From: Malurus cyaneus samueli
Lineage: Eukaryota; Chordata; Aves; Passeriformes; Maluridae
Length of the DNA: 64,000 bases
NCBI GenBank assembly: GCA_009741485.1
Contig: CM019217.1
Location: 34,923,157-34,987,156, forward strand
Reading direction: 5' to 3'
Made by a program: the position numbers and the translations under genes. Each line of letters begins with the position of its first letter. The first letter of the stretch is position 1. The notes beneath the pieces are model-generated. The model was not told where the DNA came from. It did no database searches and worked only from the letters and a program-made list of their open reading frames with translations. This document shows positions 62,244 through 64,000 of the stretch, one piece after another.

Positions 62244-64000
62244 CCCCCCCCAAAAACTTGGATAGATTCAGAAATGTAATATTGTATCTGATACAGTGTT
62301 ATTGATTCTTAGAGGGACAGAACTAGATTTGCATGATTTAGGATATTAGAACTCATCAAAGTATACAACATCGCAAAGTGAGTTTGAAAAAAGCTTTGAA
62401 CATTGCATACTCTTGCAGAATCTGTGACCCAAAAGTTAGTTCTTAGGGTCTGGATGCAACTTGTGAGTAAGTTGTCTTGGACTTACCAACATCTTTCTTA
62501 TGAGAATGGAACTGTCTAGTCGAGTTATTAGTGACACACTTGAAAGAGATAAGCTTGCCTCATGTACATAACAGATATTGTACAATATTTTTCACTCTAT
62601 TTATTTGCTGTCCAGAAGTCACTGATAAACCAAAGCAGCCATGAACTACTTTTTTAGGAACAGAAGAATTTATTCCTATTCAACTGTAAAGAAAGTTTCA
62701 CTTTTTCATATATCCCTGACTTCCTCACATATGCACTTCTTCATTAGTTCAATGACAAGAATTATGGTCCGACTTGTGGCTGACCTCCATTCAATTTATT
62801 CCACTGAATGGTTCACAGCCTCCTTCAGGACATTGCCCTTAGACCAGGTTTGTAGACAAAGAAACTGTGGTAGCTTCTTTTTCTTGTCTTCCACTTGCAT
62901 CCTTCTTGTATTCATTGTCTCTTTTGTTCGTTCCCAGAACACTCATTAGCTGAAGCTTTCCATGTTCATGTGAATAAAATAATAGCTAATTTTCTCATCA
63001 AACTTGGGCACAATTCAAACTAAAACTCATCAGTTCAGCAGTGTCATTTCAGGACTGAAATGATTCTTGTTGTTTGTGAAAAGAGAACATTAGTCTCCTA
63101 GAGAATGGTAAATTTGAAAAGTAGCACTGAATTACAGCCTGTATTCAGTTACCTACATTCCACTTTCTATTTTTATTTTATTTTTATCTGGTATTAGTTA
63201 TCAGAGTAAGGTCTTATTAGGATAATTAGGATAGGCTTAACCTTCCCTCTTTCTACATGAAAACTCATTGAAAGGAAATGTAATTTATTGTAATACATTT
63301 GATATTTAGTATCAAGATTGGAGCATCATGTTGATCCTTTAATTGCATGTGGAATATGCTTTATGAAGCAAATGAAACACCTTGAAAAGGTGCTATCTTT
63401 ACAGTAATCTACCCATCACAGCCTCCTTAATACAGTAAAATGTGTTAAAATAAATTTTGCAAATTTTTAAATATATGTGCAGACTTCCTACTGTCCTACT
63501 AACCCAAAAAAACCCAGTGAAGATTATTTGAACTAAAAGCCTCAGATACTAAATCACTTCCAATGAAACATGTTCTTACATTTTTAGACCTAAACTGGGA
63601 ATTCTCAAAAGGATATTCTAAAAAAGATTAAAATAGTATCAAAATATCTCTTCTATTGCATTTGAATGAAAACTCTGAATAGCAGTTCTATAAAAGCGTA
63701 TGTTGGGAAATAGCAAAGTATTTTGGCCCTGAGCCTGTATATATCATGCTCTGATGTCTGTATAACATTTTCCAACCTCAATCTCCACCCATTTTAAAAG
63801 TCTGATTACATTTTGAAGAAGCATCTTTATTTAAGGTCAAGAAAAAATCTCTAATATGTTAATCAAAATGAATACTTATGGTCCTATCTCAATTCTGACA
63901 TTTAAAAGAAACTTCATGCAAATGAGATATGTGACTGAATTACTAGAGAAGGCTATCAAATAGTAAATACAGAAACAGAATGAAACTCATTATATTGACT
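61740..64000. other. AT-rich sequence, no supported gene
   Basis: Includes a T/C tract at 62215-62252 ending in T17-G-C8. A 102-codon plus-strand open frame at 62641-62949 has no motif and no splice support. No other structure is seen to the window end. Confidence 0.5.
62215..62252. repeat. TTTTC repeats, T17 and C8 tract
   Basis: TTTTC units pass into T17 (62226-62242), then G and C8. Purely low complexity. Confidence 0.85.

Overview
This is vertebrate nuclear DNA and almost certainly from a bird. Most of it is AT-rich, non-coding sequence without compact genes. It carries several CR1 LINE fragments, two solo LTRs of avian-type endogenous retroviruses and long microsatellites. A short SINE at 51.1 kb has a tRNA-Ile-like head and a CR1 tail. 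That is the architecture of the passerine SINE known as TguSINE1, so a songbird or other passerine is the best guess. No complete gene, rRNA, tRNA gene, CRISPR array or prokaryotic feature is visible. The window reads as long introns and/or intergenic sequence.

Layout. 0-2 kb: two CR1 pieces in opposite orientation abut exactly at 1180/1181. 2-11 kb: AT-rich sequence with a degraded MIR-like element near 5.9 kb. 11.4-11.9 kb: a 432-bp solo LTR (minus) inserted in a TA microsatellite. 16.0-16.35 kb: an eroded ERVL-like LTR piece next to a CR1 reverse-transcriptase fragment (minus). 22.7-23.4 kb: protein-like minus-strand open segments of unknown status. 24.3-24.8 kb: CR1 (plus). 25-39.5 kb: mostly featureless. 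39.6-40.5 kb: a 932-bp GC- and CpG-rich solo LTR (minus) with TG...CA ends and a 5-bp target-site duplication. 41.1-41.3 kb: an eroded CR1 (plus). 51.1-51.45 kb: the SINE, then a MIR-like piece. 56.6, 60.3 and 61.6 kb: MIR-like, CR1 and MIR-like elements.

The strongest hint of a host gene is on the minus strand at 53.27-53.98 kb. Two open segments of 233 and 177 nt are each preceded by a good polypyrimidine-AG acceptor. The first ends in a CTG|GTAAGT donor, and the phases are compatible across a 296-bp gap. A third open segment at 58.65-58.78 kb is also phase-compatible. I read these as candidate internal exons of one minus-strand gene whose introns fill part of the window. I do not recognise the protein, and chance cannot be excluded.

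Repeat layers differ in apparent age. The MIR-like pieces and the 16.1 and 41.1 kb CR1 fragments are very eroded. The 1, 24 and 60 kb CR1 copies are intermediate. The two solo LTRs and the pure A/T homopolymers look youngest. Family names were assigned by eye from remembered consensus sequences, not by a search.
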